From Cytophagaceae bacterium (lineage in GTDB: Bacteria > Bacteroidota > Bacteroidia > Cytophagales > Spirosomataceae), in assembly GCA_024642485.1 (NCBI GenBank), contig JAHEAY010000237.1, positions 1-57,156 on the forward strand: DNA of 57,156 bases. Direction: 5' to 3'. Every line of letters begins with the position of its first letter. Position 1 is the stretch's first letter. Of the stretch, positions 7,586 through 14,647 are shown one piece after another. A program made the translations under genes and the position numbers. Under the pieces are notes generated by a model, which did no database searches, had not been told where the DNA came from, and saw nothing but the letters and a program-made list of their open reading frames with translations.

Positions 7586-7646
7586 CCAGACTGCAACCCC
7601 TCCCAGGTCTCGGGCAGGCGGGTGTCTGCCCCTGGGTCAATTCTGG
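7586..7646 (+). promoter_or_regulatory. GC-rich triple nested stem, structured leader or origin-like element
   Basis: Three nested stems can be drawn: CCAGA (7586-7590) with TCTGG (7642-7646); CCCAG (7602-7606) with CTGGG (7632-7636); GGGCAG (7612-7617) with CTGCCC (7626-7631). This G+C island stands out in an AT-rich intergenic region and ends 34 bp before the first gene of the ATPase/DUF3871 run. It could be a structured 5' leader, or a hairpin used as a DNA origin or nick site. Confidence 0.45.
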
Positions 7647-7680
7647 CCTTTCATTTTTCACATTCTTAATTATTAACGTT

Positions 7681-8061
7681 ATGGTAATTGTATCAGATTA
7701 CATGGTAAAGGTCAACTCCACGAGTGGCCAAACATTTGTTCTTCTTGAGCTCTCAGGAGGATTAGAGCTTGTTCAATCTCAGGCTACTGGGAAGTTCTAC
7801 GCTACTAGTAGGAAGTGTCGGATTCCATCCACTTTCTCTGCCGATGTAGCGAAATTGATGGTAGGCCAGCAGATTGAGGGGGACATTGTACGGGTTGAAT
7901 CAGAACCTTACGAGTACACCAACAAAACTACGGGTGAGGTGATCACATTAGCTCACTCCTATGCTTACAGACCAAAAGGGAGCATGGAGCTACTGGGTGA
8001 AAGTCGCTTAGAAGTGGTTGAAGAGAAAATTAACCAAAAAAGTTATAAGCTAGCTGTCTAA
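7681..8061 (+). CDS. Unknown 126-aa protein, first gene of the ATPase/DUF3871 module
   Basis: I do not recognise a named family. The protein is soluble, with a beta-rich start (VNSTSGQTFVLLELSGGLELVQSQATGKFYATSRKCRIPSTF), no signal or membrane segment, and a lysine-rich tail. Either ATG 7681 or the in-frame ATG at 7702 could be the start; neither has a Shine-Dalgarno site. It precedes the ATPase gene by 82 bp with a terminator-like hairpin in between, and lies behind the structured region 7586-7646. Position suggests a DNA-binding or accessory role in replication/recombination of the element (inference). Confidence 0.7.
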   Translation: MVIVSDYMVKVNSTSGQTFVLLELSGGLELVQSQATGKFYATSRKCRIPSTFSADVAKLMVGQQIEGDIVRVESEPYEYTNKTTGEVITLAHSYAYRPKGSMELLGESRLEVVEEKINQKSYKLAV

Positions 8062-8085
8062 TCAAGTTAGTTAGTTTTTCGTACC

Positions 8086-8118
8086 AAGGGGTGTAGCAGG
8101 TTGCTATGCCCCTTTTTT
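8086..8118 (+). terminator. Hairpin with T6 between the 126-aa gene and the ATPase gene
   Basis: AAGGGGTGTAGC pairs with GCTATGCCCCTT (two G-T wobbles) and is followed by TTTTTT. It probably terminates or attenuates transcription ahead of the ATPase gene. Confidence 0.65.
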
Positions 8119-8143
8119 CATTTATACATAAACAACCAATGTT

Positions 8144-9019
8144 ATGGAATTTAAAATCGCCCAGCGCAAACGGGCTAAAATCAAGATGGCTATACAGGGT
8201 CATAGTGGTAGTGGCAAGACATATTCTGCTTTGCTTGTTGCTCACGGATTATCTCAATCTTGGGAAAAGGTGGCTGTCATAGATACAGAGAATGAATCAT
8301 CTCATTTATACGCTCATTTAGGCGGATACAAGGTGTTAGGTATCACAGCACCGTTTGAACCAGAGAAGTACATAGAAGCTATTGATTTCTGTGTGGCATC
8401 AGGAATAGAGGTGGTTATAATCGATTCAATCACGCATGAGTGGGAATGCCTGCTTGATTACCACGGTTCACTATCAGGTAACTCCTTTACCAACTGGAAC
8501 AAGGTTACACCTCGGCACAATGCCTTTGTACAGAAGATCCTTCAAGCACCTGTTCATATCATTGCTACGGTTAGAACCAAACAGGACTACGTGCTAACAG
8601 AGAAAAACGGTAAAACCATACCTGAAAAGGTAGGACTTAAATCTGTTCAACGAGATGGACTAGATTACGAGTTCACGCTCGTGTTTGATCTAGACAACAA
8701 GAACCTTGCTCATGCAAGCAAAGATCGTACAGGATTGTTCTTTGGTAAGCCAGAACATCGGTTGACCGCTACGACAGGAAACATCATTTCTAAATGGTGT
8801 ATGGAGGAGTTAGAACCTCAAATTGAGTATGTAAAAGATCGTGTTAACAACGCATCATCTATCATGGAACTACTGGGATTGTACAATCAATTTACCCAGT
8901 TTAATGACCTGCTATTGCCTTATTACGAGAAGAGAAAGAAAGAGCTAAGACTAGCTAAAAATCGTGCCTTAGAGGGCAACTTAAACCCCATTCCAAATGA
9001 ACAACCAACTAACAGTTAA
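8144..9019 (+). CDS. RecA-fold AAA ATPase, phage Sak4-like single-strand annealing/recombination type
   Basis: A 291-residue P-loop ATPase. Walker A is GHSGSGKT (19-26) and Walker B VVIIDSITHEW follows at about 89-99; a later ATVRTKQDYV stretch fits the sensor region of phage NTP-binding proteins (AAA_24/Sak4 type). Such proteins work with single-strand DNA-binding or annealing proteins in phage and mobile-element recombination. The C-terminal 60 residues are helical and charged. The gene overlaps the DUF3871 gene by 23 bp, so the two products are probably made together. The specific substrate is unknown. Confidence 0.75.
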   Translation: MEFKIAQRKRAKIKMAIQGHSGSGKTYSALLVAHGLSQSWEKVAVIDTENESSHLYAHLGGYKVLGITAPFEPEKYIEAIDFCVASGIEVVIIDSITHEWECLLDYHGSLSGNSFTNWNKVTPRHNAFVQKILQAPVHIIATVRTKQDYVLTEKNGKTIPEKVGLKSVQRDGLDYEFTLVFDLDNKNLAHASKDRTGLFFGKPEHRLTATTGNIISKWCMEELEPQIEYVKDRVNNASSIMELLGLYNQFTQFNDLLLPYYEKRKKELRLAKNRALEGNLNPIPNEQPTNS

Positions 9020-10001
9020 TCCATCTAAAGAGATGGAAGAATACGCTTCTTATATCGAAATAGAGGAGCAAGAGATTGTATCTAGTAGCTCAGCATTTAT
9101 CGGTGCGAATACTATAGAAGTTAATCTACAGGAGATACAAAGACAGCACATCATTCCCGTGTTTAGCAAGGATAATGAACCAATGATTAGTCACGGTGAT
9201 TTCATTCAAACCACATACGATGTGATTAACCATTGCTTCAAAGGAGAGGATATTCTTTCTCCTAATATACGTGTCTCGCATCCAATCAAAGGAAGAACTC
9301 CTGAAGCACGCTACAAACCAGCTAATCAGCTTGAAGATCACGAAAGAACTATCTATTACGAAAGGGCAATGTTTGTTTTCGAGATTCCTAGTATTCAACG
9401 AACCATTGATGGACAGACGCTAAGTCTAACAATAGGTGGAGTTAAGTGCTACGGAGATGATAAGTTAAACAACAAGAAAGGGTCTTCGGAGCATTTCAAG
9501 ATCTTCATTGGGTTCTCGGTCAAAGTGTGCTCCAATCTTTGTGTTTGGTCTGATGGTGCTCAGGTAAAACTAGTGGTCAGAAGTCAAGGAGAACTTATGG
9601 ATGCCATTATGAATATGATAAGCGTATACAACCCAGAACAACACCTAAGAGCAATGCAACGTCTAACAGAGTACAATTTAACAGAAGCACAGTTTGCTCA
9701 AGTGCTAGGACGTGCACGCTTGTACAATTACCTGCCAAATGAGGTTAAGAAAGGAATACCACCACTTTTGTTCACGGATACACAGCTAGGTTCTGTTGCC
9801 AAGGACTACTTCCAAGATAACAGCTTCTGCCGAAATGAGAACGGGGATATTAACCTTTGGAGGATGTACAATCTGTTTACGGGTGCGAACAAGTCAAGTT
9901 ATGTGGATAGCTTCCTGGAACGAAGCATTAATGCATTTGAGTTCACGCACCAGCTTCAAACAGGTCTTACGGGTGGGAGCACAAACTGGTACTTGAATTA
10001 G
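8997..10001 (+). CDS. DUF3871 family protein
   Basis: A 334-residue protein matching, by eye, the DUF3871 family of Bacteroidota mobile elements. Diagnostic stretches are ANTIEVNLQEIQRQHIIPVFSKDN (37-60), ISHGDFI, IRVSHPIKGRTPEARYKPA (86-104), TIYYERAMFVFEIP and LTIGGVKCYG. It resembles the phage DUF932-type proteins that accompany recombinases, but no catalytic motif is evident. The start overlaps the ATPase gene by 23 bp and the next gene begins 3 bp after its stop, so it is the middle gene of a translation-coupled trio. A role in element DNA replication or recombination is inference from context. Confidence 0.8.
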   Translation: MNNQLTVNPSKEMEEYASYIEIEEQEIVSSSSAFIGANTIEVNLQEIQRQHIIPVFSKDNEPMISHGDFIQTTYDVINHCFKGEDILSPNIRVSHPIKGRTPEARYKPANQLEDHERTIYYERAMFVFEIPSIQRTIDGQTLSLTIGGVKCYGDDKLNNKKGSSEHFKIFIGFSVKVCSNLCVWSDGAQVKLVVRSQGELMDAIMNMISVYNPEQHLRAMQRLTEYNLTEAQFAQVLGRARLYNYLPNEVKKGIPPLLFTDTQLGSVAKDYFQDNSFCRNENGDINLWRMYNLFTGANKSSYVDSFLERSINAFEFTHQLQTGLTGGSTNWYLN

Positions 10002-10004
10002 GGC

Positions 10005-10238
10005 ATGAAGAAACAGAAAGTAGAGTTCTTACACCCCAATGTGCTGTTGGTCATATCTCCCAAAGGGATCATCCTTGAATTATACACGCCCATAAGAGCA
10101 GAAGTTGTTCGAGCAGTGGGAAATCTTCCCAAAGGAACACAAGTGTACATCGATGCGATTGTACAAGACCCAAAGCACAAGATTCTTTATTGTGTTGCAA
10201 GCAAATGGTATCCCTACCACCATTTTAAGGTAGGTTAA
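10005..10238 (+). CDS. Small unknown protein (77 aa) coupled to DUF3871
   Basis: The ORF begins 3 bp after the DUF3871 stop and encodes a compact, mixed beta protein (HPNVLLVISPKGIILELYTPIRAE at the start, YCVASKWYPYHHFKVG at the end) without signal peptide or cysteine cluster. No family recognised. Close spacing and an intergenic terminator directly behind it make it the last gene of the ATPase/DUF3871 run. Confidence 0.65.
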   Translation: MKKQKVEFLHPNVLLVISPKGIILELYTPIRAEVVRAVGNLPKGTQVYIDAIVQDPKHKILYCVASKWYPYHHFKVG

Positions 10239-10251
10239 TAAATTCAATATG

Positions 10252-10282
10252 GCCTCTTAGAGAAATCTAAGAGGCTTTTTTT
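10252..10282 (+). terminator. Strong Rho-independent terminator before the RadC-like gene
   Basis: GCCTCTTAGA (10252-10261), loop GAAA, TCTAAGAGGC (10266-10275), then seven T. The ATG of the RadC-like gene starts 3 bp after the T-run, so that gene either has a promoter inside this structure or is read only by transcripts that pass the terminator. Confidence 0.9.
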
Positions 10283-10285
10283 ATT

Positions 10286-10750
10286 ATGGAACAATCAGAA
10301 TTCGTAGCTGAAATTCAGCTTAAGTATTTACCATCAGCAAAATCAAGGCTTAATGTCGGCAAAATTCAATCTTCTGTAGATGCCTATAACTTCTTAAAAA
10401 CAATTTATAACCAAGATACAATTGCGCTAACGGAAACATTTGTCCTAGTGTTCACAAACCATGCAAATGAAATCATTGGATATAACATTCATTCATCAGG
10501 CACAATTGCTAGCACACAAGTTGAAATTAGACTTATCATGGCAATTGCTATTAACTGTGCTTGTAGTGGCGTAATTATTAGTCATAATCATCCATCGGGG
10601 TCTATGAGTCCTTCAAAATCCGACAGAATAATTACTGACAAAATCAATCAAGCACTGGAAGTATTTAACATCAAGTTACTGGATCATATTATCGTTTCAC
10701 CCAATCAAGGAGATTATTTCAGCTTCACCGATAACGGGGTTCTTTGTTAA
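10286..10750 (+). CDS. RadC/JAB-domain protein
   Basis: A 154-residue protein consisting of the MPN/JAB domain of the RadC family. The metal-binding signature is complete: His100 and His102 (SHNHPSG) and Asp113 (SPSKSD). The N-terminal helix-hairpin-helix part of chromosomal RadC is missing, as is common in mobile-element versions. Despite the historical name, no DNA-repair function is established; these genes are typical of Bacteroidota and proteobacterial mobile islands. Downstream lies the operator of the XRE gene. Confidence 0.88.
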   Translation: MEQSEFVAEIQLKYLPSAKSRLNVGKIQSSVDAYNFLKTIYNQDTIALTETFVLVFTNHANEIIGYNIHSSGTIASTQVEIRLIMAIAINCACSGVIISHNHPSGSMSPSKSDRIITDKINQALEVFNIKLLDHIIVSPNQGDYFSFTDNGVLC

Positions 10751-10776
10751 GCTCACTTTTATTTTAATAACATTTT

Positions 10777-10809
10777 TGGTCATCTATGACATTGTGTCAT
10801 TTATGACCA
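10777..10809. promoter_or_regulatory. 33-bp inverted repeat, probable operator of the XRE regulator
   Basis: TGGTCATCTATGACA (10777-10791), spacer TTG, TGTCATTTATGACCA (10795-10809). The arms match at 13 of 15 positions, and each arm itself contains GTCAT/ATGAC. It ends 17 bp upstream of the ATG at 10827, so the encoded HTH protein probably binds it and represses its own gene. Confidence 0.65.
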
Positions 10810-10826
10810 TTTTGAAACTTTAGACC

Positions 10827-11069
10827 ATGAAATTTGAAAAGCAAGAATTTGCTCAAACTCTTGGAAAAAGAGTTCGAGAAGTACGAAAATTTCGAGGATT
10901 TACGCTTGAGAAATTAGCACTTGATGCCGAAATGGAGACAAAACAATTATCAAGAATTGAGTTCGGTCAAATCAATACCACCGTATTTCAAATTTATAGA
11001 TTATCGTGTTCTTTAGAAGTCAACTTAGGGGAATTATTTGGAGCAATACCATTGAAAAAACAGATATAG
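10827..11069 (+). CDS. XRE-type HTH transcriptional regulator
   Basis: An 80-residue single-domain Cro/C1-type helix-turn-helix protein; the HTH runs from LGKRVREVRKFRGFTLEKLALDAEM to QLSRIEFGQINTTVFQIYRLSCSLEV. Length and arrangement fit a small repressor of a mobile element or the antitoxin-like regulator of cargo. A near-perfect inverted repeat directly upstream is the likely autoregulatory operator. Transcribed in the same direction as the flanking genes. Confidence 0.88.
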   Translation: MKFEKQEFAQTLGKRVREVRKFRGFTLEKLALDAEMETKQLSRIEFGQINTTVFQIYRLSCSLEVNLGELFGAIPLKKQI

Positions 11070-11239
11070 CGTCAAGAATGTACCGGAGCATTTATTAGTT
11101 AAATGTAATTACCAAAAAATCGGAAGCGCCAATGAAAGACATTTTCATGTTTTAAGAATAAATGGAGTCCAGCCACCATTCAAACGGCGCGAACACCGAA
11201 AAGCGATATGAGTAGGAAAAACATTACCCCATATTTATT

Positions 11240-11641
11240 ATGAAAAAAATTACTAATTCGACTATTTGCTTACTGTTAGCATCTGTCATTTTATTTTCGT
11301 CTTGCAGTACAATTTTACAAGGATCAAGACAACAAGTCACTATCCAATCCCTTACTAAGGATTCCAAAATTTTTGTTGATGGAGATGAACAAGGCAAGGA
11401 TAATGTTCAAATACGACTGAAAAGAAACCGGAATCATGCTATTGCAATCAAAAAAGATGGGTATGAAACAAAAATTTTAAATGTTGAAAAGCACACTCAG
11501 GCAGGATATGTAGTAGCTGACGTGCTTTTAGCATTAACTGGATACGGACTAGCTTGGATAATAGTAGATGCTGCTACAGGGTCTTGGAATAAGTTCGATA
11601 AAGATGCGGTAGTTGTTGAACTCGAAAAAGTAAAACAATAA
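11240..11641 (+). CDS. Small lipoprotein with PEGA-like domain
   Basis: A 133-residue protein with a lipoprotein signal peptide ending LFSSC (Cys22). It then has a PEGA-like beta stretch in which a small surface loop (IFVDGDEQGKDNVQIRL) precedes KKDGYETKILNVEK. The C-terminal part has a hydrophobic segment (VVADVLLALTGYGLAWIIVDAATG, about 94-117) of the kind found in similar Bacteroidota lipoproteins. It is expected in the cell envelope. Its place between the HTH regulator and the TIR operon makes it cargo of unknown role; superinfection exclusion is only a guess. Confidence 0.75.
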   Translation: MKKITNSTICLLLASVILFSSCSTILQGSRQQVTIQSLTKDSKIFVDGDEQGKDNVQIRLKRNRNHAIAIKKDGYETKILNVEKHTQAGYVVADVLLALTGYGLAWIIVDAATGSWNKFDKDAVVVELEKVKQ

Positions 11642-12011
11642 CACGGACATAATTTAACTTAAAAATAGGGGTTAGCGCATTCTAATCCCTATTTTTTTCG
11701 CCTATAGAAAAAACAGCCTTTGCTAATTTTGGCAAAATCCTACTGTTTTTAAAGTGGTTAAAGAAAATTTCAAAGAGTTACTAATCAATTTAATGAGGTA
11801 ATCGTCGCATATACTGAAATAGGCTAATAAATTGTAATCCAATCTATACTTAAAGATTTGGTTTTTTTCAGCAAACCCCTACTGTTAATTATTGCAATTA
11901 ATAGGTATTTGCAAATATTATTTCACAACCAAAAAATTGAATCAACGGTTTAAAGAAAATAATTCTTATTTATTATTAATATTAAAGAAAAAAACAAATA
12001 AAACTAATATT
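11642..12011. other. Intergenic region, 370 bp
   Basis: Contains the terminator at 11661-11698. The remainder is AT-rich with many stops in all frames; two ATCCTACTG / CCCTACTG stretches repeat loosely, and no convincing RNA or gene is seen. Confidence 0.5.
11661..11698 (+). terminator. Terminator after the lipoprotein gene
   Basis: ATAGGGGTTAG pairs with CTAATCCCTAT around loop CGCATT and is followed by seven T residues. Confidence 0.85.
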
Positions 12012-12149
12012 ATGGCATTAAAACCAGGACCTAAAAGAATCGCGACTTCAACTGGCAAACCAGATCAGCGTCAACGGGACAATAAAAATACACCAGGGAA
12101 CACCCCAGCTCTAAAACCATCAAAAAGTACTGATAATGGAAAAAGTTAA
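12012..12149 (+). CDS. Very small basic, low-complexity ORF (45 aa)
   Basis: Begins MALKPGPKRIATSTGKP and is rich in Lys, Pro, Asn, Thr and Gln with no hydrophobic core, so it would be disordered. An in-frame extension upstream has no coding character, and ATG 12012 follows an AT-rich leader. I recognise no family; it could be a real small cargo protein or chance. Confidence 0.4.
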   Translation: MALKPGPKRIATSTGKPDQRQRDNKNTPGNTPALKPSKSTDNGKS

Positions 12150-12172
12150 ACAGAAGTCATAATAACTAACAA

Positions 12173-12188
12173 TTTTTTTTGGGGGGGG
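12173..12188 (+). repeat. T8G8 homopolymer junction
   Basis: Eight T followed by eight G, 430 bp upstream of the TIR operon. Such tracts are slippage-prone; no ORF spans it convincingly. Confidence 0.7.
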
Positions 12189-12582
12189 TGAATAACCAAC
12201 ATTTCAAAGAATACATTGGACGGCGATGTTAATGTTAATTGCAATTCTATTTGTGATTTACTTTTTTCAGGACTATTTCATTAAACTGGTTATATGAAGA
12301 TCGAAATAGCCCTCAATTCATAGTAACAAGTGTTGAAGGTTTGTGAAGAGAATGGGATAATTGGAGGGAGTAAATAATGTACTTACCCCTTAATAGGCTT
12401 TACTAAATTTTAAATAGAGTTTAGAACCAATTTAAATAGGGGATTGTACTGTTTCGTGTGTTTTAGATATTTCAAAATAAATAAAATGAAATAAATATTC
12501 GCCAATACATACCAAACTAGGTGGCTAAGCGAAAGATCTTTTCGGGTATAAGTGAGTTATGGGCAAGACTTGGGGAAAGTGC

Positions 12583-12590
12583 TAATTTTG
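12583..12590 (+). promoter_or_regulatory. Possible -7 element for the TIR operon
   Basis: TAATTTTG matches TAnnTTTG, 25 bp upstream of ATG 12616. No good TTTG is found at the proper distance upstream, so the promoter may be weak or activator-dependent. Confidence 0.35.
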
Positions 12591-12615
12591 AACTGCTTAA
12601 ATAAACAGACAGATA

Positions 12616-13401
12616 ATGTATAGAGGATTTAATTTACAATTAGAAATAAACAAAGACGATTTATTCAAGCGACTAAAACAGGTTGGGCAAGAGTTCTATA
12701 ACGACAACTACAAACAAGTTCGGCTCTCACTCAATACATTTATTACAAACAATAATTCTCTTGACGGTTCTGCAATTCAAAACTCTTGGTTTCCACAAAT
12801 TGAATCAGACATATTTATTTCTCATTCACACTGCGACCTTGACACAGCGCTTGTATTAAGTGGTTGGCTTTGGGAAAATTTAGAACTCAAATCATTTGTT
12901 GATTCATGCATTTGGGGGTACTCTTCCGACCTGCAAAAAGAAATTGATAACGAGCATTGCTTCATTAAATCACGGGGAGTTTACAGTTATGAGCTACGCA
13001 ATCATTCAACAAGTCATGTTCACATGATGCTTTCAACTGCATTATCAATGATGATTGACAAAACAGAATGTTTATTTTTCTTGAACACTCCAAATGCACT
13101 TAAAGCATATGGCTCAACCGACAAAACCGAATCGCCTTGGATATATTCTGAAATCGCAACTTCACAAATAATTGAAAAGAAAGTACCACTCCGACTTTTG
13201 ACAGAAACATTTTCAAATTTTGATGGAAGAGATGAAATCAAAAAGAGACTTGCAATTACGCATGACTTAGATTTAAGCCATCTTACAAAACTTGAATTTG
13301 AAGATTTAACTTTGTGGCAGAAAAATAAAATTCATAGAGAACATTCACTTGACACATTGTATCGTTTAAACCCGGCAAAGAAAAAAGCAAACAACTTTTG
13401 A
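12616..13401 (+). CDS. TIR-domain protein, first gene of the TIR/TM/TIR operon
   Basis: A 261-residue protein. Residues 1-60 are a charged helical lead. The TIR-like domain runs from about 62 to 200, with beta-A DIFISHSHCDLD (65-76), then SGWLWENLELKSFVDS and the beta-D strand ECLFFLN (151-157). W175-I-Y-S-E179 has the same W-x3-E arrangement as the catalytic glutamate of NAD-hydrolysing TIR domains such as SARM1, so Glu179 is the likely catalytic residue and the protein may cleave NAD or make a cyclic ADP-ribose-type signal. It is followed after one base by a membrane protein gene and then by a second, different TIR gene. No transmembrane segment of its own. AT-rich, in line with acquired cargo. 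Confidence 0.75.
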   Translation: MYRGFNLQLEINKDDLFKRLKQVGQEFYNDNYKQVRLSLNTFITNNNSLDGSAIQNSWFPQIESDIFISHSHCDLDTALVLSGWLWENLELKSFVDSCIWGYSSDLQKEIDNEHCFIKSRGVYSYELRNHSTSHVHMMLSTALSMMIDKTECLFFLNTPNALKAYGSTDKTESPWIYSEIATSQIIEKKVPLRLLTETFSNFDGRDEIKKRLAITHDLDLSHLTKLEFEDLTLWQKNKIHREHSLDTLYRLNPAKKKANNF

Positions 13402-13402
13402 A

Positions 13403-13807
13403 ATGAAAATGGAAAACAAACAAAAACATCTTGAATTCATTCAAAATGTAATCACAAGAATGAACTCCAACTCTTTCCTAATAAAAGGGTGGACAATTAC
13501 TTTAGTTTCTGCTCTGTTTGCACTTGCTGCAAAAGATGCGAATGTGAATTATGTTTTGATTTCGTACATCGTTATTCCTGTGTTTTGGGTTCTTGATGGT
13601 TTTTATATATCAAGAGAAAGACAATACCGTGACCTTTACGCTGTAGTGGCTGTAAAAGCAGAATCAGTAATCGATTTTAACATGGATGCTTCTTGCTTCA
13701 ATAGAGGAGACAGAACTTGGTTGGCGGGTATATTTTCTCAAACACTTATTCCTTTCTACGGAATTTCTGTTGCAACAACTTTAACCGTAATGTTTTTAAT
13801 TAAGTAA
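13403..13807 (+). CDS. Three-helix membrane protein, candidate effector of the TIR operon
   Basis: A 134-residue integral membrane protein without signal peptide. A short cytoplasmic amphipathic lead (MKMENKQKHLEFIQNVITRM) precedes TM1 (about 27-43, ITLVSALFALAA), TM2 (48-68, VLISYIVIPVFWVLDGFYI), a charged loop with RERQYRDLY, and TM3 (106-132). The layout recalls small 2TM effectors (SLATT-like) that form pores in nucleotide-signalling defence systems, but I cannot assign the family. It sits between two TIR genes with single-base gaps on both sides, so all three are almost certainly translated from one mRNA. Inference: it is the membrane-damaging effector activated by a TIR-made nucleotide. 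Confidence 0.75.
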   Translation: MKMENKQKHLEFIQNVITRMNSNSFLIKGWTITLVSALFALAAKDANVNYVLISYIVIPVFWVLDGFYISRERQYRDLYAVVAVKAESVIDFNMDASCFNRGDRTWLAGIFSQTLIPFYGISVATTLTVMFLIK

Positions 13808-13808
13808 C

Positions 13809-14462
13809 ATGGGCAAGAAAATATTTACATCATACAAGTATGCCGACCCAAATGTGCGAGAAATACAAGGGATTAACCCCACGACAGCAAGAGACTATGT
13901 TAATATTTTGCAAACTAAAATTGATGCAAGTGACCATATCAATAAAGGCGAAGATGATGGGGAAGATATGGGAACATTGGCAGATTCAACAATTGCATCA
14001 AAGCTAGGTGACAAAATATTTGACAGTTCAGTAACCATAGTTTTTATATCCAAAGGTATGAAAGACTCTATTCCTGAAAATGACCAATGGATTCCATGGG
14101 AAATTTCATATTCTTTGCATGAGCAATCTAGACTAGGAATAAATAGTAAAACAAACGCAATACTTGGTGTTATTTTACCAGACCAATTAGGCTCATACGA
14201 CTGGTATTATAGACACAACCCCGACTGCAATAGCACAACACATATGACAAATAAGCTATTTACAATACTTCGAGAAAATATGTTCAATATTAAAACTCCG
14301 CAGACACGGACTTGCAATGGAACGACAATTTATGAAGGCGAAAGTTCATATATCAAGACAGCAAAATGGGACGACTTCATTGGAAGTATTAATTGGTACA
14401 TTGAAAAAGCTCTTGAAATCTGGCGAGTACGTGACCTATATACTATTAGAAAAAACGTATAA
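13809..14462 (+). CDS. ThsB-like TIR protein (MTH538 TIR-like fold)
   Basis: A 217-residue protein matching the TIR-like family that contains the Thoeris sensor ThsB. It has beta-A KKIFTSYKYAD (3-13), then LADSTIASKLGDKIFDSSVTIVFISKGM (57-84) and DQWIPWEISYSL (92-103). W94-I-P-W-E98 supplies the W-x3-E catalytic glutamate expected for NAD use. In Thoeris, ThsB senses phage and produces a cyclic ADP-ribose isomer that switches on ThsA. Here no ThsA (SIR2/SLOG or macro-domain) gene exists; the neighbour is a three-TM protein. It begins one base after that gene, so three-gene coupling is clear. The last 50 residues (EGESSYIKTAKWDDFIGSINWYIEKALEIW) are helical. Confidence 0.78.
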   Translation: MGKKIFTSYKYADPNVREIQGINPTTARDYVNILQTKIDASDHINKGEDDGEDMGTLADSTIASKLGDKIFDSSVTIVFISKGMKDSIPENDQWIPWEISYSLHEQSRLGINSKTNAILGVILPDQLGSYDWYYRHNPDCNSTTHMTNKLFTILRENMFNIKTPQTRTCNGTTIYEGESSYIKTAKWDDFIGSINWYIEKALEIWRVRDLYTIRKNV

Positions 14463-14647
14463 CAACAAGCCCAGCCAATAACAGCACCTACCCCAAATGC
14501 GGGGTTTCGTGTTTCAAAGACTGTTTTGTGGGTATTCAAACATTGGTTTTTAAAATCAAATTTTGTGGTAGAAGTCCCGAACTTCGGGTTGCAACATAAT
14601 ATTAATACCAATTATAAGAAGACGCCGTAACATACAAACGTAGACGA
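14463..14647 (+). other. Intergenic region with two GC hairpins after the TIR operon
   Basis: ACCCC-AAATGC-GGGGT (14490-14505) is a compact hairpin followed by TTTCGTGTTTC, possibly a weak terminator. At 14571-14588 two mutually exclusive stems can form: GAAGT/ACTTC with loop CCCGA, or CCCGA/TCGGG with loop ACT. No gene is seen. Confidence 0.45.

Larger units (their letters stand above)
12150..12615. other. Intergenic region upstream of the TIR operon, 466 bp
   Basis: No gene is visible on either strand. Notable items are a T8 tract directly followed by a G8 tract (12173-12188) and a candidate -7 box at 12583-12590. The rest is AT-rich, unstructured sequence, probably the promoter region of the TIR operon or relics of earlier cargo. 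Confidence 0.5.

Noticed and set aside
9126-9398. Minus-strand ORF inside the DUF3871 gene, and similar shadows in other genes
   Set aside because: Antisense to well-supported coding sequence, no start signals and no recognisable protein features.
14463-14647. Integron attC site behind the TIR operon (ATAACAACAAGCCC ... GTAAC)
   Set aside because: No matching inverse core pair could be drawn, no second copy lies behind other cargo genes and no intI gene is present.
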